Below are positions 1 to 10,034 of a stretch of DNA of 64,000 nucleotides, piece by piece. This DNA is from Plumapathes pennacea (lineage: Eukaryota > Cnidaria > Anthozoa > Antipatharia > Myriopathidae): NCBI GenBank assembly GCA_964036295.1, contig OZ038466.1:12558001-12622000 (forward strand). Reading direction: 5' to 3'. Numbering within the stretch: position 1 is the stretch's first letter; every line of letters starts with the position of its first letter. The position numbers were made by a program, and so were the translations under genes. The notes below the pieces were generated by a model. It was not told the origin of the DNA, made no database searches, and saw only the letters and a program-made list of their open reading frames with translations.

Positions 1-109
1 AAGTTTAGCAAACAGATTGCGCTCGGTTATCCAGCATGTGGTCTCGGAAGATCAAACATGCGGGATACCTGACCGCAGCATTTACGAAATCACTTTCATT
101 CAATTTTGT

Positions 110-254
110 TTCTCGCCCCTTCGTCAAAAATTGCAGGAAATGGCGTTTCTGGCCTCCTAGATTTTAAAATTTCCCCGGACCCCCCTAGCACACTCGCGCC
201 TTCGGCGCTCAATTTCGGAAACTACCCACTAAAAATGCTGGATCCGCCCCTGCG
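110..254. mobile_element. hAT-like terminal fragment
   Basis: The stretch ends in GGATCCGCCCCTG. It resembles, in reverse orientation, the end of the element at 44710-45583, sharing the GGCGTTTC/GGCATTTC start, the CCCCGGACCCCCC tract and the GCGCC-rich block. Only one end is visible, so it is a fragment. The assignment to hAT rests on that similarity. Positions 1-109 hold nothing I recognise. Confidence 0.45.
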
Positions 255-449
255 AAAGCTAATTCAGCGGCACGTCTCCTAAACGTAGCAGTCTCTTTTT
301 GAACCGGAGAAACCCATCCCTCCCCCACCCCACTGAGGCAAAGTACGTAACAATGTTGAATGTGTGAATGGCGCATGCTCTTACCGCACGCCGCTGGGAA
401 AGACCGGAAGCAATCGTGGACGCAAAATGTCCGGAATTTCTGGCGATGA

Positions 450-1227
450 CTGAATCATCACTCTTCGTACCGGAATAAGAAACCAGAGCGAGAAGAGTAT
501 GATCCAGACTCCAGGTTTAGACCTGAAGTAGAAGAAACGCTCAACAAGCTGGGGGAGTTGGCAAAGAAAGGATTAGAAAAAGGAAGACAAATATTTGGGA
601 AAAAGGAAATAGAAAAGCAAGGCCTGACAGACCAGGAAGTGAAAAACATGGTGGAAAGTAGTTTGTTTCACCACTTGCCAGAAGGAAACTCTGAGGCTTC
701 AATGTATGAGGAACAGTACTGCTTCATCCACTTGACTTTCCAAGAATTTTTAGCAGCAAGGACTATCGTGAGTCAAAACGCTGAGGGACTTTATGCTTTC
801 GCAAGTTCTGCTTTAACCGAAAATTCAAAGATGCGGGTAGTGCTTAAGTTCGTGGCTGGTTTACTGAGATGTCAAGAGAGTAGTGAGCGTGTTGACAGGT
901 TGTTAGAACCTCTGATCAGAAATTGTCTGGTGCCAGGTGGTAAACCGATGCTTCTGTTCCATTGCTTGTTTGAGCTCCAAAGTGAGAAAAGGGTAAAAGA
1001 GCTCTCTTTCAGGCTCCAGAACATGAAGGAACTGAGCATGTGCGGTATGAGTATCCATGATGCTGACTGTGCTCCACTGGTGTTCTCCCTCAAACACAAA
1101 ACAGAGCTTTGCCTGCACCTGGAGTTCAGTAAGATTGGACCTAATGTAAGTGCTGAGCTTGCTGAACTAGAGGCGTCTGGTAACTTGATCGTCGTACTGC
1201 ACTTTTGATCAATGTCGGAGACAAAGG
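450..1227 (+). pseudogene. NLR (NACHT-LRR) fragment, 5' part, broken
   Basis: An open frame from about 450 to 1208 encodes the end of the NACHT-associated winged-helix/HD2 region of an NLR-type innate immune receptor. The motif FIHLTFQEFLAAR (about 732-770) is the family hallmark, and the part after it is helical and leads toward the LRRs. No upstream NACHT P-loop is present, because a stop lies at 447-449. The frame ends at TGA 1206-1208, just after a short T run. One extra T there would restore the frame that continues as NVGDKG, so a single-base deletion is likely. At 1228 a LINE interrupts the gene, and the LRR part resumes at 6863. Anthozoan genomes carry large NLR families. This copy looks dead. 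Confidence 0.8.
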
Positions 1228-2021
1228 GTTAGGTGTGCGTGGATTCGCAGCTACCTTACTGACAGAAAACAGAGAGTTGTGCTAGAAGGCTCCTTCTCAG
1301 ATTGGCTGCCCGTGACGTCCGGCGTGCCACAGGGGTCAATTCTTAGTCCGCTCATGTTCCTTGTTTACGTAAACGACGCTCCGGAATACATCAGATTCAA
1401 CTCAACCATCGCCCTCTTTGCAGATGATTCCAAGTTATATCGAGCTATGGTCCTGCCAGGCGACGACAGCCTTCTCCAAAAGGACCTAGACTGTCTCCAT
1501 AACTGGAGTCAAGACTGGACTATGGAATTCAATCCATCTAAATGCAAGGTGATGCATATCTCCAAAAAGAAGAGTCCATTTGAAACCAGGAGAAACTACA
1601 GTCTTGGCAGTCGGCCGCTTGAGTGTGTATCTTCCGTCACTGACCTTGGTATTACTGTGTCAAATGACCTCTCATGGGCAAAGCACATTGAAGACACCGT
1701 TGCGAACGCCACTAAGACTCTTGGCCTCCTTAAAAGAGTTTGCTGGGACCTGGCTGACCCCATCACCAGACTAAAACTTTTGTATTGTGCTATAGTGCGA
1801 CCCAAACTTGAATACGCCAGCAACCTATGGTCGCCATATAGTGTAAAATATCGCAAACTAATTGAAGATGTTCAGCGAAGGGCCACCAAATTTATATTGA
1901 ACTATCCTCAGGACATGACATACACTGATAGACTAATTAATCTAAATTTACTCCCTTTAGAATTTCGTAGGGAAATCTCAGATCTGATACTCTTTTTTAA
2001 ATCTAGAACCGGCCTAATATC
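1228..2021 (+). pseudogene. LINE reverse transcriptase, middle part
   Basis: The translated stretch carries RT motifs: SYLTDRKQRVVLEG, then SGVPQGSILSPLMFL (RT domain 3/4), then the catalytic FADDSK at about 1420. This is followed by the connection region ending in KSRTGLIS at 2021. The N-terminal RT and the endonuclease are missing. The type is CR1/jockey-like, judged from the motif spacing only. The frame continues into the LTR at 2022 and becomes nonsense there. Confidence 0.85.
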
Positions 2022-2146
2022 TGTTGCATTCTCCAAGGTCTTTATTCAAGCGTACTTTATTACAGACTGTTTTATCTCGAGCGTGAACGCATAATCATAA
2101 AAACTATTAACTATTAACTAATTAACTACTATTAGATAACACAACA
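2022..2146 (-). repeat. LTR (3' LTR of the Gypsy element)
   Basis: 125 bp, 124 of 125 identical to 6266-6390. It contains the repeated ACTATTAACTATTAACTAATTAACT tract close to one end. Confidence 0.93.
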
Positions 2147-2156
2147 TCTCCTCTTT
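2147..2156 (-). other. Polypurine tract of the Gypsy element
   Basis: Read on the minus strand the ten bases next to the 3' LTR are AAAGAGGAGA, the expected primer for plus-strand DNA synthesis. Confidence 0.7.
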
Positions 2157-2281
2157 ACAATCAATAAATAATGCGAATCATGAAAACAACCTTAACAAAA
2201 CCTAACAAACAATAAAAACTAATATAATGCTGGAAGCCCTAAGTTCAATGTTCTGATATCGATTGTCACATCATTGGTGAG

Positions 2282-4630
2282 TCAGATATCAAGTATTTGT
2301 GGAGGTTTAATCGCTCTTCCCGATCGTGTGACTACGGGTGGCTTCTCGCTGATTTGGGAGGCCGTTGGTTGGCTTTGCACTGGTCGTTGGAAGGCGGCTT
2401 GTGGCGATGACTGCGACAATAGAGGCGTCAAAGTAGGTGCTGTGGTGTCGCTCGCACAAGGGTTTAGTGGAATCAGGTCACGGCGATTACGACGAAGAGT
2501 TGTTCCACTTGGAGTAGTTGCTATGTACGAACGAGGTGTAGAATCTTGATGGTTGATGGTTGCTGGCACCTTCATGTCACGCACCCACACCTTTCCTCCT
2601 GGCTGCAACTGTGGTAAGGGACGAGTGCGGTGGCGGGCATTGTAGTAGGCACATTGTTGCACCTTGCTGTCTTCTTCTGATGCTCTCAACTTTGCCAGGT
2701 CAGGCCACTGCGGCTGGAGCTGTGATGGGATGGTTGGAATGTTGGAGCGAATCTTTCGGCCAAATAACAGCTCAGCTGGGCTGTGGTTGCATTCTAACGG
2801 TGTTGAGCGGTAAGCTAGCAAGGCCTTTGCTGGATCCTCTGCTTTGGTTATGAGATTTTTCACTGTCTGTACCGCTCTCTCCACTTCTCCATTGCTCTGA
2901 GTATACTTTGGAGAACTTGTCACGTGGTTGAAGTCCCAATCTTTTGCGAACTTTGCAAAGACAGCAGCGTCGTACTGGGGTCCATTGTCGGACCTGACCG
3001 TCTCTGGTATTCCATGTCTCGCGAACACGGATTTCAGGGCACGAACGATCTCAGGTAATGTCTGGGACGACAACAAGGGTGAAACTTCCATGTACCGAGA
3101 AAAGTAGTCCACGACTAACAGGTACTGGATACCCTTCAGATAGAACAGGTCGGTTCCAGTGACTTGCCTGGGACGTTCTGGTATCGCGGATGGGATCATT
3201 GGCTCCAGTCGGGGATTCTGCTGCTCTATGCACTTCCGGCAGCTTCTCACCATGTCTTCGACTTGCTTGCTGAGTCCGGGCCACCATACTGAGGTCTTCG
3301 CGCGTTGACGGCACTTGGTGATGCCTTGATGTGCTGAATGAATGCAATCCAGCATGTCGAGCCTCATGGTCGAGGGAATTATGATCCGACTTCCTTTAAG
3401 TAGGAGTCCATGTACTTGGCTGATTTCGTCTCTCTCTGGCCAGTAGGGCTTTACTGCACTTGGTACACGATGTCTGTCAGGCCAACCGTCCTCGCAATAC
3501 TCCGCCAGTTTGCGGCATACTTCGTCTTCTTCTTGTCGGGCTTTGATCTCCTGGAGCCGTTTATCAGATGCTGGAAGTTGGGCTAGGATGCTGTCCACAT
3601 ATAGGTCAATCTCCTCTTGCATAAATCTGCCCTGGTCGGCCTTCAGTGGAGCTCGGGACAAGGTGTCTGCTAACACAAGGTTTTTACCCGGGACATGGGA
3701 GATTGCAAACTGGTACTTGAGGAGTCTCAGGCGTAGCCTCTGGATGCGTGGAGGCATTTCATCCAGGTTTTTGGAACCCAGGAGTGGTACGAGTGGCTTG
3801 TGGTCGGTTTCAACGTGGAAGGTCTTTCCAAGGAGGTAATCCGACAGCCTCTCGCATGCCCAAGTCGTCGCCAAAGCTTCTTTTTCTATTTGAGCATAGC
3901 GCTGCTCTGTTGGCGTCAATGCTCGTGAAATGTAGGCCACTGGCTTCAAATCTCCGCCGGTCTGTTTCTGAAGGACAGCACCCAGACCATAAGATGAAGC
4001 ATCAGCTGTTACGCACGTCTCGAGGTTCGGGTCATAGATGGCGAGGACTGGTGCGGAGCTTAGGTCCGTCTTGATTCTATCGAATGCCTCTTGCTGTTTG
4101 GATTCCCAGATCCAGGCATTTTTCTCACTTAGGAGATCTCTGAGGGGCTGACTTTTCTCGGCCAGGTTGGGTATGTACTTTCCCAGCTGGTTGACCATTC
4201 CGAGGAAACGCCTCATCTCCGCTACATTGGTGGGCTGCGGCATTCGGTTGACTGCCTCCACCTTGGCAGGGTCTGCTTGGATGCCATTTTTACCCACAAG
4301 TTGGCCGAGGAACGACACAGTTTCCTGGGCGAACAGGCACTTCTCTGGGTTTAGGGTAACATTGGCTTCTTCCAGTCGCTTTAAGACTGCTTCCAAGCGT
4401 TCGTCATGGTCCTCGATGGTTGCTCCATGGACCAGAATGTCGTCCATTTGGCATACGACTCCTTCGAGCCCTTCTAGGATCCGTTGCATTGTCCGTTGGA
4501 AGTGCTCTGGTGCTGAGGAAATACCAAATGGGAGCCTGGTGTAACAATATCTGCCCCAGGGGGTGATAAACATGGTGAGCAACTTTGATCTTTTTGCTGA
4601 GTTTACGCTGCCAAAATCCCGAATTGGCAT
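2282..4630 (-). CDS. pol: Gypsy pol: RT (rest), RNase H, integrase
   Basis: This 782-codon frame holds the rest of the RT, including LPFGISSAP and the catalytic QMDD at about residues 62-65. It continues with RNase H (TADASSYGLGAVL; ETDHKPLVPLL). The integrase has an HHCC zinc finger (HSAHQGITKC to RKC) and a DDE core with TGTDLF, RSDNGPQYD and SNGEVERAV. It ends at 2282 with a short Pro/Ser-rich tail. Its true start is not the first ATG: it continues from the upstream gag-protease-RT frame, which is one base out of register near 4591-4600. All catalytic residues I could check are present except for the Y-to-Q change in the YxDD box. Confidence 0.9.
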   Translation of the reverse strand: MPIRDFGSVNSAKRSKLLTMFITPWGRYCYTRLPFGISSAPEHFQRTMQRILEGLEGVVCQMDDILVHGATIEDHDERLEAVLKRLEEANVTLNPEKCLFAQETVSFLGQLVGKNGIQADPAKVEAVNRMPQPTNVAEMRRFLGMVNQLGKYIPNLAEKSQPLRDLLSEKNAWIWESKQQEAFDRIKTDLSSAPVLAIYDPNLETCVTADASSYGLGAVLQKQTGGDLKPVAYISRALTPTEQRYAQIEKEALATTWACERLSDYLLGKTFHVETDHKPLVPLLGSKNLDEMPPRIQRLRLRLLKYQFAISHVPGKNLVLADTLSRAPLKADQGRFMQEEIDLYVDSILAQLPASDKRLQEIKARQEEDEVCRKLAEYCEDGWPDRHRVPSAVKPYWPERDEISQVHGLLLKGSRIIIPSTMRLDMLDCIHSAHQGITKCRQRAKTSVWWPGLSKQVEDMVRSCRKCIEQQNPRLEPMIPSAIPERPRQVTGTDLFYLKGIQYLLVVDYFSRYMEVSPLLSSQTLPEIVRALKSVFARHGIPETVRSDNGPQYDAAVFAKFAKDWDFNHVTSSPKYTQSNGEVERAVQTVKNLITKAEDPAKALLAYRSTPLECNHSPAELLFGRKIRSNIPTIPSQLQPQWPDLAKLRASEEDSKVQQCAYYNARHRTRPLPQLQPGGKVWVRDMKVPATINHQDSTPRSYIATTPSGTTLRRNRRDLIPLNPCASDTTAPTLTPLLSQSSPQAAFQRPVQSQPTASQISEKPPVVTRSGRAIKPPQILDI

Positions 4631-6242
4631 CTAACTTCGTTACGATCTTGGCTCCAGCCAGCTTAGCGAGCGTCTGCTCTGTCGTTGGCATGGGGTGGTT
4701 TTCCCGTTGCACCGCTTTGTTGAGTTGAATAAAGTCTCCACAAATTCGCACCTTGCCATTGCTCTTAGGTACGACTACCATTGGCGAACACCATTCTGTC
4801 GGTTGATCTACTTTCTCAATGACGCCCAGCTGTTCCATGCGATGCAGTTCTTCTTCCACTGCGGGTAGCATAGGGATGGGGACACGGCGCGGCGTCGTCA
4901 GGTCGAATGACTTCACCGTCAGGTCGAGTTTGATGTCGTACTCGCCCGGCAGGCAGCCAAGACCTTGAAATAGCTTGGGGTGTTCCTTGCGGTAGTGCCC
5001 TCCGCTCGCTGAGGCAATTTCTTCGACTTTTGCGATGATGCCCAGAGCGCAACAAGCAGGTCTGCTCAGCAGGGGTTGTTCGAGATTGTCAATGACATAT
5101 ATCTCTTCCTCGCATGACTTGCCACGATGTGTTAACGAGGCCAAGAATTTCCCCTTACAGAGCAGTTCATAGCGACAGGGACCATAGAGCTTCTTATCAG
5201 CGTTCTTCAGTCGGTTTTGCTGCTCTGTCGGCAACGCTTTGAACAATTCACTTGAGATAACACTCGCATCCGCCCCGCTGTCAAGCTTGAATTTGATGAA
5301 TATTCCATTCACCGCCACGTTGGTCGCCCATGCTTTTTGCTGAGTTTTGTCGTCAGATATATCAACAACTTCAATCTCGTTAAGCTTTTTGGATTTACAA
5401 AGTCTTGCGAAATGTCCTTTCGCGCCACAGTTGTGGCATGTGGCGTCTCGCGCCGGGCATATTTGTCGTTTGTGGAAGGCATTTCCACATCTCTGGCAAC
5501 CGTGAGCTGGGGACTTGTAAGGATACTTTGTAGTAGACGTCCTGGCGTCCTTTCTTTCGAAATCGTTTTGCTCTTTCCTCCTAAACCTGGATGTTCGTAC
5601 GGCGTCGACGTTGGCAGGCTTCTGGTCTCCCGCGGTGGTTGCGCCTCGGACTATCTCTTGTTGTTTATGCACACTTTCGTTCTGGCGGGCCATGTTGACT
5701 GCTTTTGCTAGGCTTAGAGTAGCATCTAGCTGGAGCTTTTCACTTAATTTTGCATTTTTCAAGCCGACCACCAGGCGGTCACGTAACATTTCATCTCTGA
5801 GAGTGCCGTACTCACAGTGTTCCACGAGGCAATATAATGCCGTGATGAAGGAATCGAATGGCTCATCCGGGCCTTTTACTCGTTGATTAAACTTTGCTCG
5901 CTCGTAGATGGTATTTCGGCGTACAACAAAGTGGTTGTCGAATTTTTCTTTTACCTTGTCATATTTGTCTTGGTCATCGGGTGGGTCGAAGATGAAACTC
6001 GCCAATACATCGTCGGCCTCGTCGCCCATGGTATACAACAAGGAGTTGACTTGGATTGCTTCGTCTTTCAGGTACAATCCAGATGCCACGCAATATCGTC
6101 CATATCTGCGTATCCATTTCGGCCAGCTTTCGGGCTGCGAGAAATCAAATTTCTCAGGCGGTATTATTGTGCTTGTTGTGGCGACCCGTTCAGTTGGTGC
6201 CGCGTTTGTACTGCCTGTACTTGATGTACTGCTTGCCGACAT
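4591..6242 (-). CDS. gag-pol: Gypsy gag, protease and start of RT
   Basis: The frame starts at ATG 6242-6240 (MSASSTSSTG), 23 bases inside the primer site. Residues 1-230 are a gag-like capsid region. C249-C284 hold two CX2CX4HX4C zinc knuckles. The protease has LDSGAD (D321) near a hydrophobic strand. The RT begins near residue 440 with PTEWCSPMVVVPK and VRICGDF. The correct RT reading ends at an A5 run (4591-4595). Beyond that this frame gives unrelated protein to 4404, while the RT continues in the next frame. One extra base in this run explains the break. It could be a mutation or an assembly error. Confidence 0.9.
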
Positions 6243-6248
6243 TGTTTA

Positions 6249-6265
6249 TCCCACTTCTGACACCA
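6249..6265 (-). other. Primer binding site, tRNA-Leu
   Basis: The plus-strand sequence TCCCACTTCTGACACCA ends directly at the LTR (6266). It equals the 3' end of an animal tRNA-Leu(CAG)-type tRNA including CCA, so the minus strand would anneal that tRNA. Seen in the sequence; the tRNA identity comes from known animal tRNA-Leu sequences. Confidence 0.85.
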
Positions 6266-6390
6266 TGTTGTATTCTCCAAGGTCTTTATTCAAGCGTACT
6301 TTATTACAGACTGTTTTATCTCGAGCGTGAACGCATAATCATAAAAACTATTAACTATTAACTAATTAACTACTATTAGATAACACAACA
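6266..6390 (-). repeat. LTR (5' LTR of the Gypsy element)
   Basis: 125 bp, a direct copy of 2022-2146 with one substitution. It is followed by ATATC, the right copy of the target duplication. Confidence 0.93.
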
Positions 6391-6395
6391 ATATC

Positions 6396-6603
6396 TACTG
6401 ACGTTAGAAATTACCTGTGTACTTTCCAACCTAGACACCAAACCCGAAACTATGATCCAAATAACTATAACTTAATCCTCAAACATAAACAAGACTATTA
6501 CAGGAAATCATATTTTATTAGGTCTGCCGAACTGTGGAACACTCCGCCGTCTATTACTAAGTCTTGCAATTCACTGCCTATATTCAAATGTAGCCTTCTT
6601 TAA
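6396..6603 (+). pseudogene. LINE reverse transcriptase, C-terminal end
   Basis: After the LTR element the RT frame resumes (TDVRNYLCTF, later RSAELWNTPPSI) and stops at TAA 6601-6603. AELWNxLP-like motifs close to the stop are typical of CR1/jockey-type LINEs. Apart from the LTR insertion I see no break in this part. Confidence 0.8.
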
Positions 6604-6862
6604 GTAGCTTACAGTCCTCCAGGCTAGTGTAAATCTGCTCCTTTCTACTTAATTATTAGTGTATAATACCATTATAGTTTTTCTTATTCTATTTTAGTAC
6701 AGCGGGGTTAAGTTGCAATTGGGACGCAAGTTCTGTTCTTTTCCCCAGTCACACCATTAATTTCTTTGTTTCATGTGCTTGTAAATTGTGTGCCTTTATA
6801 CGTTATTCTACTTGTAATTTGTAAAAGGTGGCGAATTCATTAAACTAAAACTAAACTAAACT

Positions 6863-7419
6863 AAAGGAGTGGAAAGTATTTCAGAGGCAATTAAGAAAGA
6901 GACGTGTAAACTTACAACATTGTCCATAAAAGGAACAGGAATAACTGCAATTGGAGCAAAGCACGTCAGTGAAGCTCTAAAAAGTGAGCAGTGTAAACTG
7001 AGGTCATTAAACATTGATAAGCTATAAGCTTACTGATGATGGTGCAGTATATCTTGGAGATGCACTTGTTAATTGTAAGCTGAAAATCAGTTGGATGTGC
7101 TAGAATAACTGCATTGGGTGCAAAGCACTTCAGTAAAGCACTAAAGAATGAGCAGTGTCAACTGACAATATTAAACCTTGGCTTTAATCAACTTACTGAT
7201 GAAGGTGCAGCATATCTTGGAGATGCACTTGTGAATTGTAGGCTGAAAATCTTGGATGTTACACGTACTGGAATAACTGCAATGGGTGCAAAGCACTTCA
7301 GTAATTACGCACTAAAGATTGAACAGTGTCAGCTGAGAAAGTTGCACTTTAAAGGAAATAAAGTTAATGATGTAGATGTAAAACGCCTCGGAAATGTTAA
7401 TGTAATTGACTTGACATAG
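6863..7419 (+). pseudogene. NLR fragment, LRR part
   Basis: This is the continuation of the NLR beyond the LINE. It has ribonuclease-inhibitor-type leucine-rich repeats of about 28 residues, with recurring units such as GITAIGAKHVSEALK, LTDEGAAYLGDALVN and GITAMGAKHFS. The frame breaks around 7020-7030 and again near 7090-7110. From 7114 to 7419 it is open and ends with a stop after VNVIDLT. The frameshifts are extra evidence for a pseudogene beyond the LINE insertion. Confidence 0.8.
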
Positions 7420-7641
7420 TCCCCTTTCGTGATTTGATGGGACGGAAGATGAAGACAAAAGTTGAGTGCCATCAAGCAGGTACAGCAATCGAAATACTGG
7501 AAATGCGATAATCGCAGATATTTCCTCGCTTTGGAGTTCAGAGACTTTTTTTTAGTAAAACTGGAACCCATTAGTGTAGTCGAACCGCTAATTGGTTAGA
7601 TGTAAATCTATAGGGCCCGTTCAAACTAGACAGTTAAAGCA
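7420..7641. other. Non-coding, Helitron-like terminus fragment
   Basis: There is no gene here. Positions about 7500-7535 resemble the AATACGATAATCGCAGATA terminus found at 15446, 16797 and 42202, so a small fragment of that repeat family lies here. Confidence 0.4.
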
Positions 7642-7649
7642 ATCAGATC

Positions 7650-8061
7650 CCCGGGGGGGGGGGGGGGGGTACTCCCATATATTTCCTATATAGGGATGTT
7701 CCGCCCGATAGGGTATCATTTTCAGGGTCTTCTGTCTTAAACAGGGTTTTAAATTTTACATTTTCGTGTCTTAAACAGGGTTATTTTCTGAAGATCTTCT
7801 CCTCTTCCCCTCCCCCCTCAAACACATTTTTGCTCTCGTCATTTTCGCGTGATTTCTTCATATGTTCCAGTGGAAACGCGTGCAACGCAGGCTAACTTAT
7901 CTAAACTTAGTCTTGAACAGGTATCAACTTAGAGCACTTTGTCTTAGACAGGGTAGCAAAATTTCCATTTTTGTGTCTTGAATAGGGTCAGGGTTTTATA
8001 GAGTCAGCGGAACACCCCTACCCAAATTCCTATTGAGTACCCCCCCCCCCCCCCCCCCGGG
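7650..8061. mobile_element. hAT-like MITE with poly-G termini
   Basis: The 412-bp element is flanked by an 8-bp duplication ATCAGATC (7642-7649 and 8062-8069). The termini are CCC followed by a G run of about 17 and then TACTC, with the reverse at the other end. The inverted similarity continues about 45 bp inward (GGGATGTTCCGC versus GGGGTGTTCCGC). Inside, a short motif like TGTCTTAAACAGGGT occurs several times. There is no coding capacity. An 8-bp duplication is the hAT signature; the superfamily call is inferred from that. Confidence 0.8.
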
Positions 8062-8205
8062 ATCAGATCGAGCTATGTTAAATACGAATCACCCAGTTTT
8101 AATCTGAGAACTTCCAAAATAGAAAGGCTAGAAATGCTCGTCGTACCTTTTAGGGGTCGAAATAACTTGTTTTGGTCCCGTTAAGGTTGCTCAAGATATA
8201 TAATA

Positions 8206-10034
8206 TATAATGGGTGATTTTAACCTAGACCTTATGAACTACCACAGTCATCAACTTACAAGTGAGTTCTTGGATATAATGTATGCTCACATGTTCTTCC
8301 CACTAATAACACGACCTACAAGAATTACATCGCATACTGCTACCCTCATTGATAACATATTCACCAATCAACCAAACAATTACTTGTTTGGTGGGCTATT
8401 ATTCTCGGACGTTTCTGACCATCTGCCAATTCTCAGCATTTTTTCTGAACCATGTATTGACACTGTTAAAAGTCAGTACATTGTTTATCGTGACAAAAGT
8501 GTTGCAAATGCAGCCAAATTCCGTGACCGCCTAAACAGCACAAGTTGGCACGATCTCCGTGGCTTCAATGACCCAAACAAAGCGTATGAAAGATTTTTAA
8601 TTGAAATTTATAAGACGTGTTTTCCCCAAAGGAGGGTAAAATCTTCAAAATGTACTCTAATGAAACCCTGGATTTCAAAGGGCTTACTTAGGTCTATAAG
8701 GAAGAAGGATAAATTATACAAACGATATTGTAGCAGTCCTAGCCAGGAAAACGAGGAAGTTTACAAAAAATATAAAAATAAATTGACCCACTCCATAAGA
8801 TTAGCGAAACGCATCTACTATGAAAAGAAATTAGACAATGCCAAATCAAATCTAAAGAATACATGGAAGATTTTTAATGAAGTAATAAACAGGAGAAAAA
8901 GCGTCAACAAATTACCTTTCGGCCTTTATTTCCGATGATAAGGAAATTTCCAACCCTGATGAAATTGCTAACCATTTCTGTGATTATTCTATAAACACTG
9001 GTCCTAACCTAGCTAAACAAATACCAGCATCAACTACATCTCATCGCTCTTCTCTTCCTGAGAAGTCTGTGAAATATGTTTTCCTGCAGCCAGCTACCCA
9101 ACAGGAAATACTTGAAATTGTGAATTCCTTACGTGTGGAGACTGCGGCAGGCTGGGATATGATTCCAACTTGTGCTGTTAAGGACTCAACAGATCTCATC
9201 TTAGAACCAATAACTAAGATTATTAATCTATCCATTAGTTCTGGCATAGTTCCTGATCAGATGAAAATTGCTCGCGTTATACCATTATTTAAATCTGGTG
9301 AACAAAACTTTTCCTCTAATTACAGGCCTGTCTCTGTTTTACCTATATTTTCTAAACTTTTAGAAAGAGTTGTGTACAATCGTTTTCTTGACCTATCAAA
9401 GGCATTTGACACTGTGAACCATGACATTCTTTTTGACAAACTTGAACATTCTGGCATCCGCGGAATAGCTCTTGAATGGTTCAAGAATTATTTCTTCAAT
9501 AGGGTACAATACGTACAATATAACGGTACCAGTTCAACATTTAAGAAAAGTGGAGTGCCACAGGGCTCTATTCTAGGCCCGCTTCTATTCTTATTATATA
9601 TCAACGATCTCTGCAATGTTTCAAATATTTTTGAGCTTATCCTATTTGCTGATGACGCCAATATTTTCTACTCCCATAAAGATTCGACCTGTCTTATGGA
9701 TATATTTAATATAGAAATGGAAAAGTTATCCGAATGGTTTAATGCTAACATGCTATCATTAAATGTAAACAAAACTAATTATATGATTTTCAAACCTCGA
9801 CAAAAAAGGCAAAACATGGACTTACCAATAACGCTAAACAACCACAGAATTGATCAAGTTAAGGAGATTGTATTTCTTGGTGTTATATTAGACGAACACT
9901 TATCCTGGAAGCCACATATTTCCCATGTTGCTAGTAAAGTATCTAAATCAATAGACAGTCTTGTGTCTTTTTTCTGTTTAGTCAATTTGTTTTTAGTTAG
10001 CATATACAGATCTGTAGTCTCTTCTTCCAGTTAA
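8206..10034 (+). pseudogene. Decayed LINE: endonuclease end plus reverse transcriptase
   Basis: Positions 8210-8938 encode the C-terminal half of an apurinic-type endonuclease (MGDFNLDL at the start, SDHLPILSIF) and a basic linker. A frameshift near 8930 leads into the RT (about 8940-10034). The RT has NYRPVSVLPIFSKLLER, SGVPQGSILGPLLFL and the catalytic LFADDANIF. The RT lacks roughly 50 residues between YNRF and LDLSKAFDTVNH (about 9390), so it has an internal deletion. It ends early at 10034, before the usual C-terminal region. It is CR1/L2-like and the protein is inactive. Confidence 0.85.

Larger units (their letters stand above)
2022..6390 (-). mobile_element. Ty3/Gypsy LTR retrotransposon, nearly intact
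   Basis: The 4369-bp element has two 125-bp LTRs beginning TGTTG and ending CAACA. A 5-bp duplication, ATATC, flanks it (2017-2021 and 6391-6395). Read on the minus strand the order is LTR, tRNA-Leu-type primer site, gag with two zinc knuckles, protease, RT, RNase H, integrase, purine tract, LTR. The LTRs differ at one position (C2027 versus T6271), which implies a recent insertion. The leucine primer site and very short LTRs suggest a Mag/SURL-like lineage. That placement is an inference. Confidence 0.93.
1228..6862 (+). mobile_element. 5'-truncated LINE (non-LTR retrotransposon), itself interrupted
   Basis: The left junction follows AAAGG at 1223-1227. The right junction precedes AAAGG at 6863-6867, after a TAAAC/TAAAA-type repeated tail (6842-6862). 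The 5-bp duplication and the tail show target-primed insertion into the NLR gene. The body encodes the second half of a reverse transcriptase. It is split by the LTR element at 2022-6390, and removing that element plus one ATATC copy rejoins the frame. Positions 6604-6862 are its 3' UTR. Confidence 0.85.

Noticed and set aside
2274-4544. Several + strand open frames
   Set aside because: They are antisense to the Gypsy pol gene and show no domains.
4404-4630. Programmed frameshift between two Gypsy frames
   Set aside because: The shift falls inside the RT domain and not at the gag-pol border, so a one-base error or mutation is more likely.
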